Positions 33,660 through 44,739 of a stretch of DNA of 64,000 nt are shown here, one piece after another. The stretch spans positions 22,056 through 86,055 of the forward strand of contig JAECUM010017555.1 of assembly GCA_016617855.1 (NCBI GenBank), in the 5' to 3' direction. The notes below the pieces were generated by a model. The model was not told the origin of the DNA and made no database searches. It worked only from the letters and a program-made list of their open reading frames with translations. This DNA is from Megalonaias nervosa. Taxonomy: Eukaryota > Mollusca > Bivalvia > Unionida > Unionidae. Positions within the stretch are counted from its first letter, which is position 1; each line of letters begins with the position of its first letter. A program made the translations under genes and the position numbers.

Positions 33660-35640
33660 TTTCCCTTATCTATTCAAACAACCACGATTGCAGTTGTTTC
33701 ATCCCTGCCCAGAGCTACTGAACCTGCATGTCTGAATCGTATTAAACATGCCGCCACAATTAAACAATTCTTGCAACCAGTCATGAAGAGAATTGCTCAG
33801 GCATGAAGGTCCTCCACTCTGAAGCATATGATGGCAAATGGCACATTTTCCCTCAGTGGTGCACAAACGAACATATCATGCCTCTCCAGGTTTCTATACC
33901 AAAGATAGCTAATTTCCTCCTCTGACTCTTCAGAAAGAGAAAGTTATCACAGAGTTTAATAAAATTTTACCACTTGACGATCAGTGACACCTTTCATCAT
34001 CATGGAAGAGGGGATATCTGACAAAACAGGGACTTACCTGACCTACTTGCCGACTTTGAGTATACATGGCTGAAACATTAACCCTATGCCCAAGTGGAAC
34101 CTATCTAGGATATTAACCTGGCTGAACAAAAAACCCTTTGAACCAATTTCAGGAGCATCTCTGGTGCACCTTTCATGCAAGACCAGCTTCCTCATGGCAT
34201 TAGCGATTGCAGGATAAGCTAGCAAAATACATGCCCTATCAGCAGACCCAAATTACATGCAGTTCTGACAAGACGGGTCAGTCTTACTCCTGCTGGCATC
34301 CTCTTTCATGGCCAAGAACTGACTTCCTTGCACGTGTAACCAGACTTTCATCATGAAACCCCCATCTCGTCTGGACACATCTGATTCAGCTGAAGGCCAC
34401 CTATAAGACCTAGTTCGGGCTTCAAAGTGGTACGTTAATAAAACAGCCATTGCATCGAGAGATATCATGCCTCTTTTTACATCTCAAGACAGGACAGGAG
34501 GATATATCAACTCAGACTATCTCGTCCTGGTGTTACGTGACAAGGCTCGTATAAAGTAACAAAGAAAAGAGAGAAACCAACAAACTTTGTAAATTTTAAC
34601 AGAATAATTTATTTTCCTAGAAAACAAGGTAAAAATACGAAAAAGGACTTACGGTTTGTGAATCTAATCCAAAAATTGATCCTAGAATTTAAAAATATAA
34701 GTCCTGTCACTAAAAATTCTAAATGAATCAAAGTTTGAATTCCAATGAAGTTCCAAGATGTACGGCGACGATGTCCTCTATAACCTTTTTGTGTTGATGT
34801 GTCAACAGTTCCTTGTTGAATCCACCAAGAATATAATTCCGGCTTTAGAATTCCAAATAATTTTCGGTAAATGTCTTTGTCCAAGAATTTTGAATGAGCA
34901 CAAGTAAAGCCTCCAGGGAAAATAAATTATTTTAAATAAAAACTCAATTCAAACTGGTGACAACAAAATAAATACCTTTGAGCCCGAAGGTATGATTTAT
35001 GACTCAATATAAAACACTATGAAACCTCACTTTAACTCTAACTACGACGTAGAATGGACCACGTGATAGGGTCACAATCACCTAGTCCAAGCAGCGCAAA
35101 AGAGATTATATGCCAGCTCTCACATCCACTATGGACGAATTCAGTTGTACTGAAAGAATCTTACTATAAGATTCAATAATAAAAAAAATAATAAAAAAGG
35201 TTGTTTACAAGTTGTGAATCAAGGTCGGGAACTAGGTCAGCTAAAAATACACTGTTGCAATCTACGAACTGCATATTTATCACACTAATAAGAATTGAAC
35301 TGAATTTACTGGAAAAAAATGTCAAATCCAGTGAATAAAGTTAACATTACAATAACATGTAATGAAATAAAAATAAAATAAAAGAGAATTTAAAACTAAC
35401 ACACAAGCAATTAAATTACATATACATAACACCTGGATTAAGTTGGTTATTCACTTGACAGACAGAGAAATAACCCCAACTCACATGAACTTATTATGCA
35501 TTTCACATCACAAGGTTCAAGCAGTTGCCACAGCCTAGCAGAACCATTTGTTAACCACATCATTGAGGCTATGGGATGGTGATCCACATTCTTTAGCTTT
35601 TATCACTGAGATCTGTCATCCTAAAGGACCCGATTCAGTC
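33660..35640 (+). pseudogene. DIRS element 1 tyrosine recombinase, split by a solo LTR
   Basis: Before the LTR the frames give WLNKKPFEPISGASLVHLSC, KTSFLMALAIA, IHALSADPNYMQF, LVRASKWYVNKTAIASRDIM and QDRTGGYINSDYLVLV. After the LTR (from 35432) come TSQGSSSCHSLAEPFVNHII, EAMGW and FFSFYH. These follow the core and the C-terminal block of DIRS recombinases, which resolve and insert circular DNA. The interruption at 34531-35431, several TAG/TGA codons and loss of clear His-x-x-Arg show it is dead. Confidence 0.75.
34531..35431 (-). mobile_element. solo LTR, gypsy family L, with 5-bp target duplication
   Basis: In plus coordinates it begins TGTTACGTGACAAGG and ends ATACATAACA, giving TGTTA...TAACA ends, 901 bases. 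CCTGG occurs immediately on both sides (34526-34530 and 35432-35436). Reverse complement matches the LTR at 15704-16702 along its length. It sits inside the recombinase of DIRS element 1, so it inserted later; recombination between LTRs removed the interior. Confidence 0.92.
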
Positions 35641-35889
35641 TGGTAGGACCTACATCTGCAGCTCAACAGGTCACTCTTCCAGGTCGATTGACAGTTTCTT
35701 AACACATGACTTAACAACTTCCGCTGGATTGGGGTGGGGTGGGGGAAATTTTTCCCTATTTGAACCCATGCCCAACAGATGGAATTCCCTACAGTCGGGT
35801 TACCTAGACACTCTCTCACATACCTTAGGGGACCGGAGATGGTATCTCCGGGGTAAGGGGATGTACCTCCTTTCACCTCTTACATATTC

Positions 35890-36000
35890 TTCTAATATAT
35901 TATGATTGGGTAACATATATAAAGAAGAAACTAATTTTTTTTCCCCAGTAAAATATGTTTGAGAAAACTTACCCAATCATAATACACATACACCCTCCCA
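35890..36000. repeat. internal complementary region of DIRS element 1
   Basis: TATTATGATTGGGTAACAT at 35896 and, after a T-rich centre, ACTTACCCAATCATAATACA at 35962 are copies of the outer end in both orientations. This matches the DIRS1 layout in which an internal region complements the termini. Confidence 0.65.
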
Positions 36001-36009
36001 GCCTCCCAG

Positions 36010-36240
36010 CAGTTGCATGCATAGAGAGCATGCCTTCCACTCCAGTAGTAACTGAGAGGTTCTTAGACTTTGCCGCCAATTCTTAAACCTAACTGGAGAT
36101 CACTGTGCCTGACCACCACATAGGTCGGCAAACAAATTTTAGCTCTCTTTAGCTAAAAGTAGTATCTGGGAAGGCTGGTTTTGTGAGGTAGTAGTACCAG
36201 CAGTTCTCCTAAGGTACTATTATTAGGTATGTAAGAAATG
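36010..36240 (-). repeat. right inverted terminal repeat of DIRS element 1
   Basis: Pairs with 30245-30480. Shared phrases include GTAACTGAGAGGTTCTT, GCCAATTCTTA and AGTAGTATCTGGGA. Confidence 0.85.
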
Positions 36241-36339
36241 TTTTACTAAAAAAAATTGGTTTTCATGTATGTGCTTAATTTTCAGATTGTACAATTTTAT
36301 GAACTATATGTTATTTCAGATTATTGTTTTATTTTTAAG

Positions 36340-36463
36340 GGAAATTATTAGCTGTTTCTGGCATCCATAAAACTAGTGGACCAACAAGGGGGTATGGTGG
36401 AGAGGAGGGTCAAAAACCTGTGCAAGGGAATGTTTCAGGTCGCTTCTCTAGAGGAAGAAAAAG
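36340..36463 (+). CDS. host gene exon 4 (paralogue of exon 1)
   Basis: 124 bases between an acceptor (TTATTTTTAAG, phase 1, matching exon 3) and a donor (AAAAAG|GTAATT, phase 2, matching exon 5). It encodes KLLAVSGIHKTSGPTRGYGG and EEGQKPVQGNVSGRFS, then RGRKR. It shares SGP..GYG.-E-GQK..QG.V.G with the exon at 22108-22240, at the same phase and with similar introns, so one arose from the other by segmental duplication. Low-complexity, basic end; no domain known. Confidence 0.65.
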
Positions 36464-36751
36464 GTAATTAACTCTGCACAAAAGTGTAATTTAGTATTGG
36501 TGTACCTTGAAATTTTTAAAAATCTTTGTCTCTTTTCTTTGTCATCGATTTTTTTTCTCTTTTAATCCAGAGTTCCTTTATATATGTCAATTTATTTTTT
36601 TACTGTTGGACCCTGGTGCCATTTTTGCTAAGGTGACTGATTTGGTTCATTAATTTAACTAGAAGGCATTTGTGGGTAATTTTCTTACTCAAGAATTCTA
36701 ATGGTCTTTTAAAGAATCAAAACAGAGTAACTTTTTATGGTTTCATTATTG

Positions 36752-37073
36752 TGATGTGATGTGATTATGATTTTTAACGTAGCTTTAAAAAATTTTCAGT
36801 CCTATCGCTACGATGTCTGCAGTGTGGCAGTTTATAGTGATGTCTAGCACTGGGGCATCATGCCGCAGACATGTAGCATGATGTCCCACCCAGTCACATT
36901 TTCCTGACACCAGGCCGACCAGTCCTAACACTAACCTCTTAATGCTGAGCACCAAGCGAGGCAGCTGTTAGTACCATTTTTGTAAGTCTTTGGTATGACT
37001 TGACCGGTGATCGAACCCACGACCTCCCGCATCCGAGGCTTACGCTCTAACCACTCAGCCACCGGAGCGGTCT
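36752..37073 (-). mobile_element. tRNA-derived SINE, family A, copy 2
   Basis: On the minus strand box A is TGGCTGAGTGG and box B GGGTTCGATC, with the same body as 42166-42481. It is flanked by the 13-base duplication GGTTTCATTATTG at 36739-36751 and 37074-37086, which fixes its ends. Confidence 0.95.
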
Positions 37074-37086
37074 GGTTTCATTATTG

Positions 37087-39118
37087 CTCATCAATTTTCA
37101 TAGTTACTGTTTTTAATCAAATTACTTAAGAATAATTGTAAAATTTTGTTTTCAGATTTAGTAAACTGCCTTCTTTATAAACAGAAATAATGCTATAAAT
37201 CTCTTTTTACATACTTACCACAGGAATCATCTGATTACTTTTAAAAGTAATAATATACCAATGATTTAAAAGTAATTTTGGATGCAATTTTTCGTACATT
37301 TCACTTTTATCGAAATAAGTCTCTGTAGATGTGTTCTTACAGCTCCAAAGGTAGATCCTAAATATGCTGTTCTAAATTTTCCATTTACACTGATGGCAGA
37401 AGTAATGGCGTATCCATGTAGAGTTTTATGTCTCTTAGTCTCCCCTGCGAATCAGCCGCCTTAAACTTTTCCGACAGCAATAGTTAGGTTGAAATCACTG
37501 TTGTTTGCATTTCACTTGAATCTGTTCAAAATACTTGTGAATGCATTCTGACCATTTACGAGGTAAGTTGCTAATCCTCACTTCTTCTAAATTATTCACA
37601 AGAATCATTTTGGATTGACCAAGGGAAGGCAGTTACATAACAGAGACCATCTGGAATGTTAAAGTTAAGCTGTATCTTGATATACTTTATGCATGATGTG
37701 TTACACCACAACTGATACACTTGATCTCCTTGTCACAGGTAGACAAATCCTTCTCTCACTAAACATTTGGCAGTGGGTTCTGCCAGATACTTAGGCCATG
37801 TACCTTTGAACATCAGGAATCAACTAGCAAAATCATTATAGCCAAGGAAAGCCATGGGAAACATATTCTTCTTTGATTAATGATTTGCGATGAGCTGATG
37901 GTATCTACAGTGGTTTGTGAGTGCTTGGATGAGGGCCATAGAGCAGCAAAATCATGTCACATGACTAATGTTCCAAGATACTGTATGGCGCTGGTTGCAA
38001 AGCACAGCATTGCTTTGGTTGCAAAGTGGCATTACATTCAGCTTCATTGAACTCTGATTTTTCAGTTTTCATGTGGAATTCATTGTGTTAAGTGAGTGTA
38101 CTGAAGACGATCATTCTGTCCTGGAACTCTTTCCTTTTTTATACTTGGTCACAAATATGACATTGTTTGTTTACTGCACAGATGTATAACCTTTTGTTAT
38201 TTCTATGAACATAATGTCCACAAGTGGGATACTGTCACTACTATGCAGGCACAAATGTTGTTTGAATTGTTTTATGCAATATTACTTGTAATATGCGGTG
38301 TCGTGAATGTTTGTTGTGTGTTGGTTAGTAATTGTGGGCATTAGTTAGTATATGGCTGGGTGCTTGTCAATAGATGACAGGGTGTTGGTTAATAGATGAC
38401 TAGCTGTGTTCACTAAATTACTTAGGTGGGGGGTATTTGTCATGCAAATGATGCACTGGTTGGAAAGTGTGAGTTTTGGCCATTCAGTTATTTAGTATGT
38501 GGAATTTTAAAATTGCATTTCCCATTGTCCTCAGAGTACCATATTTGTAACAAAGTTATAAGTACAAGGGGAAATGTCATATTATTTTTGGCATAACATT
38601 TTCCCTTGTCTCTTTTAATTATTGGAGGTACAATGTTAAGTTCCAATCATCCACAGAGTACCATACTAACATTAAATGTTTAGAAATGGAATTCCCATTG
38701 TCCATAGAGCACCAGTTTTGTACACAGGCTGCCCCATTATAATTCTGTACACTCAAGAGCTGGCCAATTTAAAACAAAAGAATCAACAGCATACTAAATT
38801 GCAGTAGTTGGATTGGGATGTCATAGGCATAAATCTTGTTCCTTTTTTTGTCATTACTGCATACTATGCATGACCATTATTACTGATATAAAATAGCTCT
38901 ATGGATAAAGATCATCAATGATGCCATTTACTGCAATAATTATTAGCTTTGCTAAAAGATCTAAAGAGCTCCACATAACAACAACAAATCATTACATTTT
39001 CTCAAATCATTTGACAGTTAGGGAGTTTTGCTTTACCTTGCCACTCTCCAGGCTAACTGCTGATTTTCAGTAAATGGTACTTTAAATTGCTTAGAAAACC
39101 TATAGCTGCTACATGACA
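37087..39118. other. intron 4 sequence, no recognisable gene
   Basis: No motif-bearing frame. A phrase CCATTGTCC.C.GAGTACCA recurs near 38525, 38650 and 38700, suggesting diverged short tandem copies. Confidence 0.45.

Positions 39119-39120
<2 letters not shown>

Positions 39121-39170
<50 letters not shown>
39121..39170. repeat. (TA)n microsatellite
   Basis: An uninterrupted TA run of about 50 bases. Confidence 0.97.
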
Positions 39171-39173
<3 letters not shown>

Positions 39174-40186
39174 TTTAAGGAAACAATAATATGAAAAAAT
39201 ATCCACAGTGAAATCTGCCATAACAGGAACCTTCATCAATTTAAGGACACATGTACATGATTGACATTATTTCTGGGTAACTTTAATTAAATTTTAGCAT
39301 CAGTTTGTAAGCTCAGTATATAAGACACTTGCCCATAGTTAAATAAAAATTTAATATACTTACAAATGACATACTTAATGTCAAAGAATGTTTCTATCAA
39401 TTTATCACCAAAACATACCGTCATCCAAAATTTGGATTATATGGTTTGCATTTGGTAAACATTGAATTGAAGTGATAACTCAACATATTTAATTTGTATT
39501 GTTGTGTGAAACTGGTGTGAAAATAATAGGGGACTGGTTGATTGACACTGTGAAGTACTGTATGATTTGATCCATAATAACTATTATTTACACCACTGTC
39601 CAGTTTGTAGATGTCCATAATAATGAACATTATAGAGGAAGAATAATTATTGCTCCTGTTTGCAAATAATTTAGTTATATTTCTAAATTACATTTAAGTC
39701 ACATTTGCTTCAGCATTTTTGTAAGATAAGAACATAAAAAGATCCACAGCAGGATTTGCAGATGGTGCAGCTTTCTTCTGATCCAGTATATTGTTTCCCT
39801 CAAACTTATTTTTTCTCCAGGTCTGTTTATTAACATTATTTTGCCTGTGTAGTTTTCAAGGTGTCAAAACCTAAACTGATTTCCCTTGTTAAGCAGTTTT
39901 TATTGCACATCTTTAGCTGACTTGAGTATAATTTTTCTAATGGGTCAAACTATCACCTGCAATACCAACAGACTAATCATTAACCTGATAATATAACTTT
40001 AAAATAATTGTTCTGAAAACAAAAGGAAATTATTTTTTTTTTTTAATTGGGTTTTCTATTTGCATCATTGTAAATTATGACACTGAACCAGGCAACAAAA
40101 CTTACAAAATAAATTATGAACTTGACAAGAGCTGCTTTAATGTAGGTCATTTTTAATTGGCTGTACAAAATCAAAGTACTCAACTC

Positions 40187-40332
40187 AATGGCAGCGAGAT
40201 GACAACACTGTGATATGGATGGTTTTATGAGTCCTCAGCTGATACCCTGTGACCATAGTTTCTGTTGCAAATATTGATAGGATTATTATGTACAAACCTT
40301 TGTAACAGTTGATTTCATTGTTTGCTCCACAG
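40187..40332 (+). pseudogene. decayed RING-finger sequence upstream of the B-box exon
   Basis: From an ATG at 40187 the frame reads MAAR-stop-QHCDMDGFMSPQLIPC, DHSFCCKY, two stops, then DYYVQTFVTVDFIVCST. LIPC-DHSFCCK is the C-x-H-x2-C core of a TRIM RING, and the spacing to the next exon (ENVELPKEGVSG) is as in an intact TRIM coding sequence apart from a short deletion. Three stops, a missing second Cys and the deletion destroy ubiquitin-ligase function. In the gene model this sequence is intronic and its last bases act as the acceptor. Confidence 0.7.
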
Positions 40333-41221
40333 GGAAAATGTGGAGCTACCCAAGGAAGGTGTGTCAGGTTTGCAGACTAACTCTTACATGAATACCGACT
40401 CTACTGAGAAATTTATCTGTGATATTTGCGGTCCAAACAGCGTTGCTTGCAGTAGATGTTTGGATTGTGAGGAGAACTTTTGCCAGGCATGCTCTCAAGT
40501 GCATGAAAAATCTAAAGTGAGTAAGAAGCATAAAATAAGTGATTTGGGTACTTTGGATCTGGAAATGAAAGGGAAGATTCGACAAAGAGTATTCTGTGAG
40601 AACCACCACGAAGAAGAGATCAAACTTGTTTGTCAGAAGTGTAATGTAGCTATATGTGCTTTGTGCAAAGTCTTAAATCATGATACTCATCCCTTAAAAA
40701 CCATAGCTGATGCTGCAGCTGAAATGCAAAAGAGTTTGGAGGCAAAATTATATAAGTGCTTAGAAAAGCAGAGACATCTAGATGTTTGTTTACAAAAAGG
40801 AAAAGAGCTTGAGAGGAAGATAAATGATGCAGAGCGAGAAGAAATAAATGCCTTTGAGGAGCAGTATTCACAGTTACTGAGAGTCTTTGATGAGGAAGCT
40901 GCAAAAATGAAGAGCAAGATAAAATGTATTTACAGTGAACTTAGAAATGAAAACACTGCTTTCGTGGTAGATGTGCAAAAGGAAACAGAAATGTATTCAA
41001 ATGCAATTGAGAATGGTAAAAAATTAATTAATCAGGGGTCAGAATTTGAGAAAATACAGAAAGGCCCAGATATTGAAAGATTAATCGTTGAAGCTACATT
41101 GAAGACTAATCCAACACCTGCATCAGGTCTGGAGAGAAAACTATTTTCACCAGCTGCAATCAAGCCTAGTGAGCTAATATCTTTGATAGGAGCTGTGGAA
41201 GATTCTTCAAAATTGAATCCA
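40333..41221 (+). CDS. host gene exon 5: two B-boxes and coiled coil (TRIM-like)
   Basis: 889 open bases, acceptor TTGCTCCACAG (phase 2), donor CCA|GTAAGC (phase 0). Residues about 29-66 form a B-box1 (FICDICGPNSVACSRCLDCE, FCQACSQVHEK). Residues 87-119 form a B-box2 (FCENHHEEEIKLVCQKCNVA, ICALCKVLNHDTH). Residues about 124-226 form a Glu/Lys-rich coiled coil. In TRIM proteins these domains drive dimerisation and substrate assembly. The frame would stop 12 bases after the donor (TAG at 41231), so an unspliced form of about 300 residues is possible. No NHL or SPRY domain follows. Metal ligands appear intact. Confidence 0.85.
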
Positions 41222-41599
41222 GTAAGCGTTTAGTTACTGTTTGTCTAAATTTGTTATTATTACCGGTATCTTAAATTTCACATGTAGTGGTCGTTGTTCT
41301 AACAGCAATTGCAGCTGCCTATTAATAAAAATTTTCTTGTGATATTCTCAAAATTCATTCATGAGCTTTAGCATATGGATTAGTAGCAAAAACTCTCTTT
41401 TAGTTTTCAAAATACCCCTACACATAAGCACAATAAAATAAAACCAATAGTTTGTTGTACCGGTTGCCATGAATCTACTGATTACATAAAGTCAAGAATT
41501 GGCGAGACAAAATAAATGGTGGTCAGTCCCCCTAGCCACACTGAGACCTTTAATAACAGCCTTAAACTACAAAGTTCATTCATCCACCTGGCTATTGAC

Positions 41600-42100
41600 C
41601 CCACTCCCCCCAGTGTAGCGTTCAGTGGGCATTTCAGCATATTCCTTTACTTGCCTCTTTGTTAATTCATTAGAGACTTTAGAGTCAAAGGCCAAGTCAT
41701 TAGTGACCATAGCTTCACATGCTGATCTGTTTCCAGCAGCGTCCTTCATTTTACTGAAGGAATAATTACTGTCACCTGTTGCCTTGCAATGGTTATTAGA
41801 GGTGGTATCTAAGACTTCAAGTCATGCATTGTCAGTGGCGATGGCATTGTCAGTGGAGCTTCTTCACCTCTGTCGACATGTAGCTTTGGATTCTTCAAAT
41901 GTTTTGCTGGACTGTAGCAAAAGTCATCTTAGGGTTGCACCCCTGGATTCTGAGACCTGGTTTGGTGGTCTCATTCCCACTATTGCACCTCAGGATTTTA
42001 GGGGCAAACAGTATAGGTTCCTTGTGTTAGTTGCTGGCATGTTGAAACAGGCTATGCTCTAACATAACCTGATTGAGCCATGGGCCAGCAACAGTTCCAA
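41600..42100 (+). pseudogene. possible DIRS element 2 ORF1 remnant
   Basis: An open stretch from 41784 encodes LSVAMALSVELLHLCRHVAL and SHLRVAPLDSETWFGGLIP. Position upstream of the reverse transcriptase is the main support; no motif is diagnostic. Confidence 0.3.
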
Positions 42101-42165
42101 TGAAATGGTACGCAACCACAACAAGAAAGTAGCCAGCCTCTTATAAGTCCACTCCACATACTAAA

Positions 42166-42481
42166 TGACCACTCCAGTGGCTGAGTGGTTAGAGTGTCCT
42201 CCTCGGATGCGGGAGGTCATGGGTTCGATCCCCGGCTAAGTCATACCAAAGACTTACAAAAATGGTACTAACAGCTGCCTCACTTGGCGCTCAGCATTAA
42301 GAGGTTAATGTTAGGACTGGTCGGCCTGGTGTCAGGATAATGTGACTGGGTGGGACATCATGCTACATGTCTGTGGCATGATGCCCCAGTGCTAGACATC
42401 ACTATAAACTGCCACACTGCAGACATCGTAGCGATATGACTGAAAAATTGTTAAAGCTATGTTAAAAATCCAAATCACACA
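42166..42481 (+). mobile_element. tRNA-derived SINE, family A, copy 3
   Basis: Box A TGGCTGAGTGG, box B GGGTTCGATCCCCGG, body as in copy 2 with a CACA tail. CACATACTAAA flanks it at 42155-42165 and 42482-42492. Confidence 0.95.
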
Positions 42482-42492
42482 CACATACTAAA

Positions 42493-42738
42493 AGCTGGGC
42501 CCAGAGTGGCAGAGTGGTCTAAATTGTTGACCTTTGTGGATCACTGCCATTTTACCTGTCTGCGCGGGTTTGAGTCTCCAACTCGGTCAATGTGGGTACA
42601 TGAGAAAGCTTGCTGGTAGGTTACTGTAGGTCAGTGGTTCTTAATGGGGTTTTCCAGGGATCTTCCTCCACCAGTTATACTGACCCCATGTATAACTGGT
42701 CTTGTGCTGAAAAATGGCATTAAACCCCATAACAACAA
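42493..42738 (+). mobile_element. tRNA-derived SINE, family B, copy 2
   Basis: Box A (GAGTGGCAGAGTGG) and box B (GGTTTGAGTCTCC), AATGTGGGTACATG and CTTCCTCCACCA in the body, and an AACAACAACA tail. CACATACTAAAA occurs on both sides (42482 and 42739), the same target as the neighbouring family A copy. Confidence 0.92.
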
Positions 42739-43189
42739 CACATACTAAAAATGGAAATTGGATAGGGAAGGGCAAGGTGAGGAAATGAACTTTTGCATCC
42801 CCCTTTCCCAAACAGCCATGGGAGGGTGGAAGGAATCTTCCTTAGCAACAGCTCACCTCCTGCAGTGCATACCTCTTCCTTTAGGTGCTTGATTGACCCT
42901 CTTTTCAGAGGCCTGGTTGAAAATCATGGAAGATCAATGAGTCCTTTCTGTAGTGTAGGAGGGTTTACATCTACACTTCACAGCACTCCTTTCTCTCCCA
43001 ATTATACCCATCTTTTTCTATCAGTCAAATGAAATAAAGTTAAAGGAAGAAGTAAGATGGTTCTAAACATCCAGTTGCCAGCATTCTACTTCCTGATATT
43101 TCTGGTTGACAAAAAATGGCAGAAAACTACAGCTTATTATATATTCCCCTCCCCCTCCAATTTACAACTGAGGAAACTTTCATGATGAA

Positions 43190-43470
43190 AACTGCAGTGT
43201 CAGTTGAAATGCTGTCAAACTGACAGACTGTCAGTGGCAGTTTCCATCAATCTTCAGGATGCCTACTTCCACCTCTCAATTTCCTCCACATAAAAATAAA
43301 TATTTCTGGTTCTCAACTGGACAGGAAATATTTCAAGTCTGAGCCATGCCATTCGGTTAAGCCTCAGCTCCCCAGGTCTTCACCAGAGTCATGGGAGTCA
43401 TAGCTGAGCACGTGAGGTACTTGGGGTTTCTGCTGATCCAGTACTTTGACAAAAGTCTGCTAGACAACAA
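43190..43470 (+). pseudogene. DIRS element 2 reverse-transcriptase remnant
   Basis: The frame reads VSVAVSIN LQDAYFHLSI, then SGSQLDRKYF-like and SSPGLHQSHGSHS segments; LQDAYFH is the conserved block before the active site, and QYFDKSLLDN stands where the YxDD box is expected. Stops and shifts throughout. Confidence 0.65.
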
Positions 43471-44057
43471 TAGACACCCCCAATTGTATCACATGACCCA
43501 CTGTTGGTCTGTAGTGACTCCGTTAGGAATTATTTGAAAATCTAGAGAAATGCAGTATCTCAGGATTCTGAGTACATAGGAATGAATTTCCTTACCTCTC
43601 TGGGCCAGGTTCATGTTTCCCCTGAGAGGATACAAACAATCCTGTACTTTTAAGATCTCTACAGACCAAGACTTCGTTGTCAGCTGGTCTGTACCTCTCT
43701 CTTCAGGGAACCTTGAATTTATCAGTGGACCTGGTATCCAGAGGGAGATTTGCATCCTCTTCAGTTTTGCCTGTTGGCAGTTTTGAAACCCCACAAAGAT
43801 GCATTGTAAGGTAGAATTTCTCATAGGCTGTCCTTTCAGTACCACCTCATGTGGTGGTACAGTCGAGGCACGTTTCTGAGTTCCTCTGCATGCCCCAGAC
43901 ACCTACTACTACACCAATAGATCAGATTCAGGTTGGGGGCTCATTTAGAGCCAGAAGGAATACTTCTTCATGGCTACTGGTCACCAGAAGACAGTTTCTT
44001 TAACATAAATGTTCAGAAAGAAAGCTTTGTTCTTTGACTGAAAAGGGTACATAGACT

Positions 44058-44696
44058 GTGTCAAATGGCATTGCATCATGGTCTCATCAGACATGTCAGT
44101 GGTTGCATTCCTCAGATGACAAAGAAGTACTCATGCCCCTTCTTTCTGCATGGAAGTCTGGAAACTTCTTTGTTGGGCAGAGTGAGAAGGGATTATTCTC
44201 AGAGTTTTTAACATTCCAGGGAAGAAAAAAAAACATTCTTACAGATAGTCTGTCCAGAAGAGGGAAGGTCATCCTAATAGAATGGTATCTTCATCAAGCA
44301 GTTGTAGAGTCTCTGTTCATTCTGTGGGATAAACCTCTAGTGGACTTGCTTGTAACAAAACCCAACAAGTTCCTATTTTATGTCTCTCTAGTCACAGACC
44401 AAGCAACCTGGGCAGTTGATGTCTTCAGTGTGAGCTGGGCTCAGTTGTTTGCTTATGCATTCTCACCCATCAGGTTGGTTCCACAAGTACTGCAGAAAAT
44501 CATGACACCCACAGCATGGATTATCCTGATTGCACCTCTGTGGCCTCAAAGGTTATGGTTGAGCAACCTCCTCAACCTGTTGATAGACAAACCAAGGGTA
44601 TTACCTCAGTGGGACAGTCCACTTCACAACACAGAGGTAATCTACTTCACACAAATCCTCGGATTATCCCCCTTCATGCTTGGTTCATCTGGATGA
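44058..44696 (+). pseudogene. DIRS element 2 RNase H and downstream domain
   Basis: An uninterrupted frame of 212 codons contains NILTDSLSRRGKVILIEWYL, HQAVVESLFILWDKPLVDLL, VDVFSVSWAQLFAYAFSPIR and AWIILIAPLWPQRLWLSNLL. These match the C-terminal RNase H and following region of DIRS polyproteins, as also seen at 33331-33648 in element 1. The rest of the polyprotein is broken, so an open frame here is a remnant rather than a working gene. Confidence 0.75.
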
Positions 44697-44739
44697 TGTA
44701 TCTGCCAAACAAATTTTCAAGCAAAGTTACAAACTGCAT

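Larger units (their letters stand above)
30240..36240 (+). mobile_element. DIRS1-like tyrosine-recombinase retrotransposon
   Basis: The element is framed by inverted terminal repeats of about 230 bases (30245-30480 and 36010-36240). It carries, in order, a decayed ORF1-like region, reverse transcriptase, RNase H and tyrosine recombinase on the plus strand. A region at 35890-36000 repeats the outer ends in both orientations, as expected of the internal complementary region of DIRS1-type elements. DIRS elements integrate with a tyrosine recombinase and leave no target duplication. Every coding part carries stops, part of the reverse transcriptase is deleted, and a solo LTR interrupts the recombinase. 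It lies in intron 3 of the host gene. Confidence 0.85.
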
